Shown here piece after piece: positions 1-8,765 of a stretch of DNA of 64,000 nucleotides (the first letter of the stretch is position 1; each line of letters starts with the position of its first letter). Source of the stretch: Streptomyces violens. GTDB taxonomy: Bacteria; Actinomycetota; Actinomycetes; Streptomycetales; Streptomycetaceae. The notes under the pieces were generated by a model. It worked only from the letters and a program-made list of their open reading frames with translations, had not been told where the DNA came from and made no database searches. Both the position numbers and the translations under genes were made by a program. The stretch is from contig NZ_JOBH01000008.1 in NCBI RefSeq assembly GCF_000717745.1, positions 248,001 to 312,000 on the forward strand, written 5' to 3'.

Positions 1-798
1 GGGCCCGACGGCGCCCCCGAGGTGCCGGTACGGCTGTACTGGCCGCGGGAGGGCGCCGAGGACGGGCTGCCCGTGGTGGTGTTCTGCCACGGCGGCGGCT
101 TCGTGATCTGCGATCTGGACTCGCACGACGGCATCTGCCGGGACCTGGCCAACGCGACGGGCGCGCTCGTCGTCTCCGTCGACTACCGGCGGGCGCCGGA
201 ACACCGGTTCCCCGCCGCCGCCGAGGACGCCTACGCGGTCCTGCGCTGGGCCGCCGCGCACGCGGCCGAGGAGGGCGGCGATCCGGCCCGCATCGCGGTG
301 GCGGGCGACAGCGCCGGCGGCAACCTCGCCGCGGTACTCCCCCTGATGGCCCGCGACCGCGGCGGCCCGATGCCGGTCTTCCAACTGCTGATCTACCCGA
401 TGCTCGACCCCGCCCGGAACACCCCCTCCTACCGGGAGAACGCCCGCGGTTACTTCGTCACGGCCGACCATCTGCGCTGGTACTGGCAGCAGTACCTCGG
501 CACGGACGGCGACGGCTACGGACTCTCCTCCGCGGACGTCCATCCCTACGCCTCACCGCTCACCGCGGCCGACCTCTCCGGGCTCCCGCCGGCCCACATC
601 CTGACCGCGGAGTACGACCCGCTGCGCGACGAGGGCGAGGCATACGGCCACCGGCTGCGGGAGGCCGGCGTCACGGTGGACGTCCGGCGCTACGACGGGG
701 TCTTCCACGGCTTCTTCGGAATGCCGGGCCAACTGCCCGCAGCCGCCAAAGCAAACGAGGCAGCACACGCCGCACTCCGCACCGCGCTGAACCGCTAG
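1..798 (+). CDS. alpha/beta hydrolase (HSL-type esterase), 5' end cut by the window
   Basis: This is the C-terminal 265 residues of an esterase of the hormone-sensitive lipase family, which hydrolyses short acyl or aryl esters in the cytoplasm. The oxyanion-hole motif HGGG lies near residue 30 of the visible part. The nucleophile motif GDSAGG follows near residue 104, then an acidic member in EYDPLRDEG and the histidine in VFHGF. The frame is open to base 1 and the family normally has about 40-60 more residues upstream, so the true start is outside the window. A GTG at 22 is in frame but sits inside the conserved PVRLYWP strand and is unlikely to be the start. Its stop codon overlaps the stop of the convergent acetyltransferase gene by four bases. 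The substrate cannot be read from the sequence. Confidence 0.9.
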   Translation, partial: GPDGAPEVPVRLYWPREGAEDGLPVVVFCHGGGFVICDLDSHDGICRDLANATGALVVSVDYRRAPEHRFPAAAEDAYAVLRWAAAHAAEEGGDPARIAVAGDSAGGNLAAVLPLMARDRGGPMPVFQLLIYPMLDPARNTPSYRENARGYFVTADHLRWYWQQYLGTDGDGYGLSSADVHPYASPLTAADLSGLPPAHILTAEYDPLRDEGEAYGHRLREAGVTVDVRRYDGVFHGFFGMPGQLPAAAKANEAAHAALRTALNR

Positions 799-1334
799 AG
801 CGCTGAGGACCACACGCCCATCCACTGCTCGGCGCCCCACGCCTCGTACCGTTGCACTTCGGTGAACCCCAGCTTCGCCGCGAGGCGCATCGAGCGGTCG
901 TTGGCGGTCTGGGTGCAGAGCACTACCGGCTCGCCCGGAAGCGCGTCCGCGAACCAGTCGAGTACCGCCGCGCACGCCTCGGCGGCGTACCCGCGTCCCC
1001 ATGCCTCTGGCAGGAGCAGGTAGCCGAGTTCGGCTTCCCCGGCATCCGGACGGACATGACTCCGATGCTCCGCGTTACGCCGGTTGAGCTCGATGGTGCC
1101 GATCATCGCTCCGTCGAGCTCGATCACGAAAAGGCCGGGGCGCCGCCCGGGCACCTCAGGCACCGCGCGTTCGAGCTCGTCACGCGGTCGAGGGCCACCG
1201 AGGTAGGTGCCCACCTCCGGCGAGGCGGACAGCTCGATGAATGCCGCACGGTCCCGGGCCTCGGACTCACGGAGCACGAGCCGCTCGGTGCTTATCGGGG
1301 CAGGTGGCCAGGCGACGGGTCCGAGCTCGGTCAT
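795..1334 (-). CDS. GNAT family N-acetyltransferase (RimJ/RimL-like)
   Basis: A 179-residue acetyl-CoA-dependent acetyltransferase. The opening STERLVLRE is the usual first strand of the RimJ/RimL branch. The acetyl-CoA loop is seen as LLLPEAWGRGYAAEA (roughly residues 105-119), followed by the ANDRSMRLAAKLGF segment typical of motif B. I chose the ATG at 1334. A TTG three codons upstream is also in frame but less likely. The protein could act on a ribosomal N-terminus or a small molecule. No substrate is indicated, and the neighbours (a convergent esterase and a TetR gene) do not narrow it down. Confidence 0.85.
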   Translation of the reverse strand: MTELGPVAWPPAPISTERLVLRESEARDRAAFIELSASPEVGTYLGGPRPRDELERAVPEVPGRRPGLFVIELDGAMIGTIELNRRNAEHRSHVRPDAGEAELGYLLLPEAWGRGYAAEACAAVLDWFADALPGEPVVLCTQTANDRSMRLAAKLGFTEVQRYEAWGAEQWMGVWSSAL

Positions 1335-1383
1335 GGCGGGCAACCTATCGCACGCCCGTGAGAGTGGATCCGAGAGAGAAGTT

Positions 1384-2091
1384 CTAGCCCCCTGAAGGGG
1401 CCTGTGCCCGCAGTGCCGTCAGCAGCAGGTCAAGAGCGTGTTCCACCGCCGGGCCCGCCATCGTCGGGAGGTGGTCCCGGACCGCGTGCAGGTGCGGGAA
1501 GTCGTCGGCGGGGAGGTGTGCGTACGCCTCGCTCCATGCCTGTTCGTCGCCGGCCCGCTGGTCGGCGGGGAGGCGCAGCACCGCGGCGTCCAGGGCCGCG
1601 TGGCCGAGGACGGTGTCGACGAAGGCGTGGTAGTGGCGCACGGCGGTGGCGTCGTCGAAGCCGGCCCGGCGCAGCAGGCCGATGCCGGTCTCCACGGCGC
1701 GCTGTTCGTGGGGGCGGCGGGTGACACGGTAGGAGCTGAGTACGGTGACGCGCGGGTGGCGCAGCGCCGCGCGGTAGGCGCGCAGCCCGAAGTCCCGCAG
1801 CGCCGCGGCCCAGTCGTCGTGGTCCTCGGGCCGGAAGCCGTCGAGCGCCTCGCCGATGAGGCGGTCGCCCAGCGCGAGCAGCAGGTCCTCGGCGCCGCGG
1901 TAGTAGCGGTAGACCGCACTGGGGTCGGCGCCGAGCGCGGTGCCGAGCCGGCGGATGGTGAGGGCCTCGGCGCCGTGCTCGTCGAGGAGTTCCAGCGCCA
2001 CATCGAGGATCAGCTCCGCCGACAGGACCACGCCGCTCTTGGTGGGGCGGCGTCGCCTGCGTTCCGCGGGGACGCGGTCGGGTGGTGCCAC
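1384..2091 (-). CDS. TetR family transcriptional regulator, divergent from the permease-amidohydrolase pair
   Basis: A repressor of about 235 residues with an N-terminal helix-turn-helix (roughly residues 25-70, with LTIRRLGTALGADPSAVYRY as the recognition unit) and a C-terminal TetR_C ligand domain. The frame is open to an ATG at 2154, but that ATG has no ribosome-binding site and lies next to the candidate operator. The GTG at 2091 has AAGGG upstream and gives a more usual N-terminus. The divergent arrangement with an amino-acid-type permease (2262) and an amidohydrolase (3844) suggests that it represses both, with their substrate or product as the inducer. That link is inference. Confidence 0.85.
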   Translation of the reverse strand: MAPPDRVPAERRRRRPTKSGVVLSAELILDVALELLDEHGAEALTIRRLGTALGADPSAVYRYYRGAEDLLLALGDRLIGEALDGFRPEDHDDWAAALRDFGLRAYRAALRHPRVTVLSSYRVTRRPHEQRAVETGIGLLRRAGFDDATAVRHYHAFVDTVLGHAALDAAVLRLPADQRAGDEQAWSEAYAHLPADDFPHLHAVRDHLPTMAGPAVEHALDLLLTALRAQAPSGG

Positions 2092-2159
2092 GGTCGGTCG
2101 GCCCTTCGTCGTCGGTTCCGGTGATGCCGGGGTGCGGGGCCAGTCAATCACCATCTTAC

Positions 2160-2174
2160 GTCAACACCATTGAC
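2160..2174. promoter_or_regulatory. candidate TetR operator (GTCAA-N5-TTGAC)
   Basis: A perfect inverted repeat with five-base arms and a five-base spacer lies between the TetR gene and the permease start. The right arm is part of a TTGACA that could be the permease -35 box, so bound repressor would block it. Another GTCAA half-site lies at 2143-2147. Confidence 0.45.
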
Positions 2175-2261
2175 ATAGAACCGATGGCGGCGGTTTCATC
2201 GGCGCACGCGTCGCCGGTCCGCCACGGCGCCCCTCCCCCTCCCGCCCCTGGAGCGTGCCCC

Positions 2262-3794
2262 ATGCCCCCTGCCGTGCCGCCCGCTCCGCCGGGCCCCCGT
2301 ATGCGCCGTTCGCTCGGCGTCAAGGACGGCGTGGCCATCGCCGCCTCCAGCACCGCGGCGACCACCAGCATCGGCATCGGAATGGGCACCCTCGCGGTGT
2401 ACGCGGGCCGCCGGACGCCCGCCCTGCTGATACTGGCGTTCCTGCCGATCCTCGGCATCGCCCTCGCGTACTCCCGGCTCAACCGCTCCGAGCCCAACTG
2501 CGGCAACGGCTACACCTGGGTGGGCCGCTCCATCGGCCCCTGGCCGGGCTTCCTCACCGGCTGGGTGGTGCTGGTCGGCAACGTCGTCTTCATGGCGTAC
2601 ACCGGAGCGGTCACCGGCTCGGTGATCCTGCAGTTCCTCAACAAGCTGGGCGCGTATGCGGTGTTCGGCATCGCGCTGGACCCCAACTCCACGGCGACCA
2701 GTACCGTCATCGGCCTCGTCGCGCTGGTGGCCGTGACCGTCACCGCGGTCACCGGCGTCCGCTCCGCGACCCGCCTCCAGCTCTGGCTGCTGATCTTCGA
2801 GTACGCCGTGCTGCTCGCCTTCTGCGCCTGGGGCCTGGCCGTCGGTGACCAGCCGTTCTCCTTCTCCTGGCTCAACCCCTTCGAGATGGGCTCGACGACC
2901 TCACTCGTCCAGGGTTTGATCCTCGCGGTCTTCATCTACTGGGGATGGGACGCGGCGTTCACCGTGAACGAGGAGACCAAGAGCGCCGGGGACGCCGCGC
3001 GCGGCGGGCTCATCGCGCTCACGGTCATGCTGGCGCTGTTCGTCTTCGCCGCCGTCTCCTTCCAGCGCGTGATGAGCAACGGGGAACTGGTGCACAACGG
3101 CCCGCAGGCGCTCACCTTCCTCGGCGCGCACCTCGCCCCCGAGCCGTGGGCGTCCCTGCCGCTGGCCGCCCTGATGTGCTCCGCCTTCGCGTCCCTGCAG
3201 GCCGCCGTCATCCCCACGGCCCGCGCCACGCTCGCCATGGGCCGCGACCGCACCCTCGGCAGCGCCTGGACGAAGGTCAGCTCCCGCTTCGGCACGCCCG
3301 CCGTGGGTACGGTCGTCATCATGGCCATCGCCGCGGCCGTCGCCGTACTGGCCCTCGGCATTCCCAAGCTCAACGAGATGATCCTCGCCGCGGTCAACTC
3401 GATCGGCCTGGTCGTCTCCCTCTACTACGGCCTGACCGCCCTGGCCTGCGCGCTGCGCTTCCGCGCCGACCTGCGCGCCGGGGCCCGCGCCGCGCTCACC
3501 GGCGTGGTGATCCCCGCGCTCAGCGGGCTGGTCCTCTTCGGGCTCGGCGGCTACCTCGCGGTCCATTACGCGACCATGAGCGACCACTTCGAGGCGCGGC
3601 CGGACAACGGCTGGTTCATGCTGCTCGTTCCCGTCCTGATCGTGGCATCCGGTCTGGTGGCCGCGGCACGCGCCAAGTGGGGGCGGCGCTCGCCGTACTT
3701 CATTACGGGGCGCGGCACGGACGCCGAGGCGATCGCCCTCCCGATGGACCGCGGTGACGAGCCGGCCGCGCCACCGTCCGAACCCGCCCGCTGA
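2262..3794 (+). CDS. APC superfamily amino acid/polyamine permease
   Basis: An integral membrane transporter of about 510 residues with roughly twelve hydrophobic segments. It opens with a proline-rich cytoplasmic tail, then SLGVKDGVAIAASSTAATTS, which matches the first helix of the amino acid-polyamine-organocation superfamily with its glycine/serine-rich substrate site. The frame stays open upstream to 2082, but that stretch overlaps the regulator and operator. The ATG at 2262 has GGAG nine bases upstream. The next gene starts 49 bases after the stop, and the two probably form a transport-and-hydrolysis operon under the divergent TetR. The substrate may be an amide, amine or modified amino acid. 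Confidence 0.88.
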   Translation: MPPAVPPAPPGPRMRRSLGVKDGVAIAASSTAATTSIGIGMGTLAVYAGRRTPALLILAFLPILGIALAYSRLNRSEPNCGNGYTWVGRSIGPWPGFLTGWVVLVGNVVFMAYTGAVTGSVILQFLNKLGAYAVFGIALDPNSTATSTVIGLVALVAVTVTAVTGVRSATRLQLWLLIFEYAVLLAFCAWGLAVGDQPFSFSWLNPFEMGSTTSLVQGLILAVFIYWGWDAAFTVNEETKSAGDAARGGLIALTVMLALFVFAAVSFQRVMSNGELVHNGPQALTFLGAHLAPEPWASLPLAALMCSAFASLQAAVIPTARATLAMGRDRTLGSAWTKVSSRFGTPAVGTVVIMAIAAAVAVLALGIPKLNEMILAAVNSIGLVVSLYYGLTALACALRFRADLRAGARAALTGVVIPALSGLVLFGLGGYLAVHYATMSDHFEARPDNGWFMLLVPVLIVASGLVAAARAKWGRRSPYFITGRGTDAEAIALPMDRGDEPAAPPSEPAR

Positions 3795-3843
3795 GCCCCC
3801 CACCGTGTACAACGCACCATCCCACCGACCCAGGAGCCCGGAC

Positions 3844-5502
3844 ATGTCCCCTTCGGAACACCCCGCCGACCTCGTCTTCACCGGCGGCCCCGTCCACACC
3901 GTGGACCCGGCCCGCAGCCGCGCCACCGCCCTCGCCGTGCGCGGCGAACGCATCGTCGCCGTCGGGCACGACGAGGTGCACGAGCTGATCGGTCCGCGTA
4001 CCGAAGTCGTCGACCTGCACGGCCGGCTGCTCGTGCCCGGCTTCCAGGACGCGCATGTGCACCCGGTGGGCGGCGGCGTGGAGCTGGGGCAGTGCGACCT
4101 GAGCGGAGCGGTCACGGCCGAGGAGTACCGCCGCCGTATCCGCGCGTACGCCGACGCCCACCCGGACGCGGAGTGGATCACCGGTGGCGGCTGGTCCATG
4201 GAGGCGTTCCCCGGCGGCACGCCCACCCGCCAGTTCCTCGACGCGCTCGTGCCCGACCGCCCGGTGTACCTCGTCAACCGCGATCACCACGGCGGCTGGG
4301 CCAACACCCGCGCCCTCGAACTCGCCGGCCTCGACGCCCGTACGCCCGACCCCGCCGACGGCCGGCTGGAGCGGGAGACGGACGGGCACCCCACGGGGAT
4401 GCTTCAGGAAGGCGCCATGATGCTGGTCGCCGCCGCCGTCCCGGCGCCGACCCTCGCCACGCTCACCGAAGGACTGCTGCGCGCCCAGGCGCTCCTCCAC
4501 TCGTACGGCATCACCGCCTGGCAGGACGCACTGCTCGGCAACCACGCCGGGATGGCCGACCCCTCCCCCGCCTACGCCGCCGCCGTCGGCTCCGGAAAGC
4601 TGACCGCCCGGGTCACCGGCTCACTGTGGTGGGACCGGGCCCGCGGCACCGAACAGCTCCCCGAACTCCTCAGCAAGCGCGAGGAGTTGACCGCCGGGCG
4701 ACTGCGCGCCACCACCGTGAAGATCATGCAGGACGGCATCGCCGAGAACCACACGGCCGCCCTTCTCCACCCCTACCTCACCGCCTGCGGCTGCACCTCC
4801 GACAACAGTGGCATCTCCTTCATCGAGCCCGAGGCGCTGCGCCACTACGTCACCGAGCTGGACGCACACGGCTTCCAGGTCCACTTCCACGCGCTCGGCG
4901 ACCGGGCCGTCCGCGAGTCCCTGGACGCGGTCGAGGCGGCGCGCAAAGCCAACGGCTGGACCGACCACCGCCCGCACCTCGCCCACCTCCAGATCGTCCA
5001 CCCCGACGACGTCCCCCGCTTCCGCCGGCTCGGCGCCACCGCCAACATCCAGGCACTCTGGGCCGTGCACGAGCCGCAGATGGACGACCTCACGATCCCC
5101 TTCCTCGGCGCCGAACGGACCACCCACCAGTACCCCTTCGGCGACCTGCTCCGCTCCGGCGCCACGCTCGCCGCGGGCAGCGACTGGCCCGTCAGCAGCC
5201 CCGACCCGATGGCCGCGCTGCACACCGCGGTGCACCGCCGCCTGCCGGATGCCCCGTCCGACTCCCCCGCCTTCCTCCCCGAACAGCGCCTCGACCTCGG
5301 CGCGGCCCTCGCGGCGTACACCGCCGGCAGCGCGTATGTGAACCACCTCGACGACACCGGCACCCTGCGTCCCGGCAACCTGGCCGACCTGGCCGTCCTC
5401 GACCGCGACCCCTTCGAGGACCCGTCCGGCGACATCGCGGCGACCCGGGTCCTGCAGACATACGTCGGCGGCGTCCGCGTGTACGCAGCCGACGACGCGT
5501 AA
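3844..5502 (+). CDS. amidohydrolase family protein (YtcJ-like)
   Basis: A 552-residue metal-dependent hydrolase of the amidohydrolase_3/YtcJ group. The metal-binding DAHVHP motif is near residue 70. Later ligands are seen in HFHALGDRAV (near residue 350) and in the SDWPVSSPDP segment near residue 450, with the composite beta-sandwich at both ends (LVFTGGPVHTVDP and LADLAVLDRDPF). These enzymes hydrolyse amide, formamide or similar C-N bonds. The ATG at 3844 follows AGGAG; an upstream in-frame ATG at 3754 lies inside the permease gene and is rejected. It probably acts on the compound imported by the preceding permease. Confidence 0.88.
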   Translation: MSPSEHPADLVFTGGPVHTVDPARSRATALAVRGERIVAVGHDEVHELIGPRTEVVDLHGRLLVPGFQDAHVHPVGGGVELGQCDLSGAVTAEEYRRRIRAYADAHPDAEWITGGGWSMEAFPGGTPTRQFLDALVPDRPVYLVNRDHHGGWANTRALELAGLDARTPDPADGRLERETDGHPTGMLQEGAMMLVAAAVPAPTLATLTEGLLRAQALLHSYGITAWQDALLGNHAGMADPSPAYAAAVGSGKLTARVTGSLWWDRARGTEQLPELLSKREELTAGRLRATTVKIMQDGIAENHTAALLHPYLTACGCTSDNSGISFIEPEALRHYVTELDAHGFQVHFHALGDRAVRESLDAVEAARKANGWTDHRPHLAHLQIVHPDDVPRFRRLGATANIQALWAVHEPQMDDLTIPFLGAERTTHQYPFGDLLRSGATLAAGSDWPVSSPDPMAALHTAVHRRLPDAPSDSPAFLPEQRLDLGAALAAYTAGSAYVNHLDDTGTLRPGNLADLAVLDRDPFEDPSGDIAATRVLQTYVGGVRVYAADDA

Positions 5503-5550
5503 GCAATCCCGAGCGCCCGAGCCCGCCTCGCCTCCCGGCCACGCCCTGCC

Positions 5551-5595
5551 ACTAGTTGAGAACTTTTGTTGTTTTCATTGACACATATAAACAGG
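5551..5595 (+). promoter_or_regulatory. AT-rich promoter region of the GH2 gene
   Basis: A 45-base stretch rich in T and A stands out against the GC-rich surroundings just upstream of the secreted glycosidase gene. It contains TTGAGA and TTGACA hexamers and a TATAAA, but no pair is spaced well enough to name -35 and -10 boxes. It is probably the promoter and regulator-binding zone. Confidence 0.35.
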
Positions 5596-5656
5596 ACTCG
5601 ACAGACTCAGCGCGTTCAGCTGCCTCGTCACCCTCACGGAATACCGGAAGGCACAC

Positions 5657-8600
5657 ATGGCCATCTCACGACGCGTGGTTCTGGGCGGCGCCGGCGCCTC
5701 CCTCGGTGGAGTCCTCGGTGCACAGTTGGCGTTGGGTTCCACGGCCCGGGCGGCCGGGCGGGCGGAGCCGGGGGCGTTGGGCGCGCGGCGCGAGAGCGAC
5801 TTCTGCCGCGGGTGGCGGTTCGCCCTCGTCAACACCACCGGCGAGGAGGCGCCCCGGCCCGCGGCCGGCGATCCCGCCTGGCGCGACGTGGACGTCCCGC
5901 ACGACTGGAGCATCGGCCTGGACCCTGTCAAGGACGACCGCACCACGGCGGGCTCGGGCTACCTCCCCGGCGGTCTCGGCTGGTACACCAAGACCTTCAC
6001 ACTCCCGGCGGAGACCGCGGGCAAGCGGATATCCGTGGAGTTCGACGGCGTGTACATGGACGCGCAGGTGTACCTCAACGGGGAGCTGGTCGCCACCCAC
6101 CCGTACGGCTACACCGGCTTCGCCGTGGACCTCACCGACCGCGCGCACACCGACGGCCGGACGGCTGACACCCTGTCAGTACGGGCACGCAACCAGGTGC
6201 CGAGCAGCCGCTGGTACTCCGGCAGCGGCATCCACCGGGACGTGCGCCTCGTCGTCACCGATCCCGTGCACATCGTCCGGCACGGAGTCACGGTCACCAC
6301 GCCGGACCTCGCGCGGACCGTCGAGAAGGGCCATGCCGCGGTCCGCGTCGCGGTGGCCGCAGTGAGCGAGGAACAGCGGTCCGTACGGGCCCAGGTGACG
6401 GCGACGGTCCGGGACGCGGACGGCCGGGGGGTCGGGTCGGTCTCCGCCCCGGCCACCCTCACCAGCGATTCCACAACGACGGCACTCGACCTGCGCATCG
6501 ACAAGCCCCGCCTCTGGTCGGTCCGACGCCCCCACCTCTACACCGTCGACACCCGCATCACCGTCGGCGACCGGGTCGTCGACGAGACGCGCACCTCCTT
6601 CGGGCTGCGGTGGACCACCTTCGACCCCGACCATGGCTTCTCGCTCAACGGCGAACGGATGAAGCTGCGGGGCGTCAATCTGCACCATGACCTCGGTGCG
6701 CTGGGCGCCGCCTTCCACCCCGACGCGGCCCGGCGGCAGTTGGAGATCATGCGGGAGATGGGCGTCAACGCCCTGCGGACCTCGCACAATCCGCCGGCGC
6801 CCCAAGTGGTCGCGCTCTGTGACGAGTTGGGGATTCTGCTCCAGATCGAGGCGTTCGACTGCTGGCGCACGCCGAAGAACCCGTACGACTACGGCCGGTT
6901 CTTCGACGAGCACAGCGAGGCCGATATCAAGGAGATGGTGCACGCGGCCAAGAACTCACCCGCCGTGGTGATGTGGTCCATCGGCAACGAGATCCCCGAC
7001 AGCACCAGCGAGGCCGGCGTGGCGATGGCCGAGCGGCTGATCGAGGCCGTGAAGTCGGTCGACACCACCCGTGCCGTGGTGATCGGCTCGGACAAGTACC
7101 GCAGTGTGCCGAAGGACGGTTCACCGCAGGACCGCATCCTCCGCATGCTCGACGGCGTCGGGCTCAACTACAACACGGCCGCCTCCGTCGACGCGCTGCA
7201 CAAGAAGTACCCGGACACCTTCTTCTTCGAGTCCGAGAGCTCGTCGAGCACCTCGACGCGTGGTGTGTACGAGAGCCCCGGCCGGCTCAACACGGGTGAG
7301 AACTACACTCCCGGGCGGCGCGGCGCCTCGTCGTACGACAACAACCTCGAGTCGTGGACGATGAGCGGTGAGTACGCCCTGAAGAAGGACCGGGACCGGG
7401 AGTTCTTCGGCGGCCAGTTCCTGTGGACCGGCATCGACTACATCGGCGAGCCGACGCCGTACGACGACGTCTTCCCGGTGAAGTCCTCGTTCTTCGGCGC
7501 CGTCGACACCACCGGCTTCCCCAAGGACCAGTTCTCGCTCTTCCGCAGCCAGTGGAGTGAGACGCCCATGGTGCATCTGGTGCCCATGGACTGGACCGGG
7601 CACCGTCCCAAGGACACCGTGACCGTCTGGGCGTACTCCAACGCCGACAGTGTGGAGCTGTTCCTCAACGGCCGGTCGCTGGGGGTGCGCCGCTTCGACC
7701 GGAAGAAGACGACGGACGAGCGGGAGTACCTGGAGACGACCGAGGCGACGGGGGACGACAAGACCGTCACCTCGGGCCCGTACCCGGGCAGTTACACCAG
7801 CCCCAACGGCAGCGCGGGCCGGCTCCACCTCACCTGGCAGGTGCCCTTCGAGGCGGGCAAGCTCGTGGCGGTGGCGCGCCGGAACGGACGCGAGGTCGCC
7901 CGTGACACGCTGCGGACGGCGGGCGAGGCCGCGGCGGTGCGGCTGACGCCGGACCGGCAGGAGACGACCGCGGACGGCCTGGTCTTCGTCACCGCCGAGG
8001 TCACCGACTCCCGGGGCGTCCTCGTGCCCGGCGCCGAGCACGCGCTGGCCTTCCAGGTGACCGGCGGGCACCTGGTCGGCGCCGACAATGGACAGCAGGA
8101 GAGCGCCGAGAACTATCAGTCGCCCGTCCGGTCCGCCTTCCACGGGAAGGCGCTGGCGATCGTCCGGCCCGCCGATGGGGCCGCGGCGGTCACGGTCACG
8201 GCACGGGCGAAGGGGCTGCATACAGCGTCGGCCCGGATCCGTGTCACGGGGCGCGGGCGGGGCGCCTCCGGGCCCCTCGCCCCCGCGGCCACCGGTGTGC
8301 GGGAGGACACCTCCGGCGGCCCCACCGCGGACGCGAGCTTCTCCGGCGCGCCGGACACCGTGCCCGCCGCGATGCTCGACGGCGACGCGGCCACGGGCTG
8401 GTCCAACCACTACCGCATGGCGGCGACGGCCCTGCTGCCCGCCATCAGCGCGGCGCGGGCGAAGGACTGGGTGTCGGTCACATGGCCACGCCGTCGCCAC
8501 GTCTCCGGTCTGGACGTGTCGTTCACCACGGACGACGACACGTACGCACTGCCCGAGGCGATCGCCGTCAGCTACTGGGACGGCAAGGAGTACGTACCGG

Positions 8601-8761
8601 CCGACCACGTCCGCGTCAGATGGGCCGACGCCTCCGACTCCCCCACCCGGGTCACATTCGACGCCGTCCGCACCAGCCGCGTCAGGCTGGAGCTGACGAG
8701 CCGTCACCCCGATGAGGCAAACGGGTTCTTCCGCATCGTCCGGCTCGCCGCTGCTGAGTGA
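5657..8761 (+). CDS. secreted glycoside hydrolase family 2 protein (beta-galactosidase-like)
   Basis: A 1034-residue exported glycosidase. Residues 1-35 form a twin-arginine signal (SRRVVLGG, then a hydrophobic core ending in ARAA). The GH2 jelly-roll and immunoglobulin-like domains follow, then the TIM barrel starting near residue 330 (RGVNLHHDLGALGAAFHP, LRTSHNPP). The acid/base glutamate is in WSIGNEIPD and the nucleophile is probably in FFFESES. A DUF4982-like segment, an invasin-like region and a C-terminal carbohydrate-binding beta-sandwich (F5/8 type C-like) complete it. It would release sugars from extracellular polysaccharide or glycosides; beta-galactosidase is the default activity, but family 2 also includes mannosidases and glucuronidases. 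No transporter gene is adjacent. Confidence 0.88.
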   Translation: MAISRRVVLGGAGASLGGVLGAQLALGSTARAAGRAEPGALGARRESDFCRGWRFALVNTTGEEAPRPAAGDPAWRDVDVPHDWSIGLDPVKDDRTTAGSGYLPGGLGWYTKTFTLPAETAGKRISVEFDGVYMDAQVYLNGELVATHPYGYTGFAVDLTDRAHTDGRTADTLSVRARNQVPSSRWYSGSGIHRDVRLVVTDPVHIVRHGVTVTTPDLARTVEKGHAAVRVAVAAVSEEQRSVRAQVTATVRDADGRGVGSVSAPATLTSDSTTTALDLRIDKPRLWSVRRPHLYTVDTRITVGDRVVDETRTSFGLRWTTFDPDHGFSLNGERMKLRGVNLHHDLGALGAAFHPDAARRQLEIMREMGVNALRTSHNPPAPQVVALCDELGILLQIEAFDCWRTPKNPYDYGRFFDEHSEADIKEMVHAAKNSPAVVMWSIGNEIPDSTSEAGVAMAERLIEAVKSVDTTRAVVIGSDKYRSVPKDGSPQDRILRMLDGVGLNYNTAASVDALHKKYPDTFFFESESSSSTSTRGVYESPGRLNTGENYTPGRRGASSYDNNLESWTMSGEYALKKDRDREFFGGQFLWTGIDYIGEPTPYDDVFPVKSSFFGAVDTTGFPKDQFSLFRSQWSETPMVHLVPMDWTGHRPKDTVTVWAYSNADSVELFLNGRSLGVRRFDRKKTTDEREYLETTEATGDDKTVTSGPYPGSYTSPNGSAGRLHLTWQVPFEAGKLVAVARRNGREVARDTLRTAGEAAAVRLTPDRQETTADGLVFVTAEVTDSRGVLVPGAEHALAFQVTGGHLVGADNGQQESAENYQSPVRSAFHGKALAIVRPADGAAAVTVTARAKGLHTASARIRVTGRGRGASGPLAPAATGVREDTSGGPTADASFSGAPDTVPAAMLDGDAATGWSNHYRMAATALLPAISAARAKDWVSVTWPRRRHVSGLDVSFTTDDDTYALPEAIAVSYWDGKEYVPADHVRVRWADASDSPTRVTFDAVRTSRVRLELTSRHPDEANGFFRIVRLAAAE

Positions 8762-8765
8762 GGCT

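Noticed and set aside
1404..2124. Plus-strand frames opposite the first TetR gene
   Set aside because: They are antisense shadows: the TetR reading has a clear helix-turn-helix and normal codon bias, the others do not.
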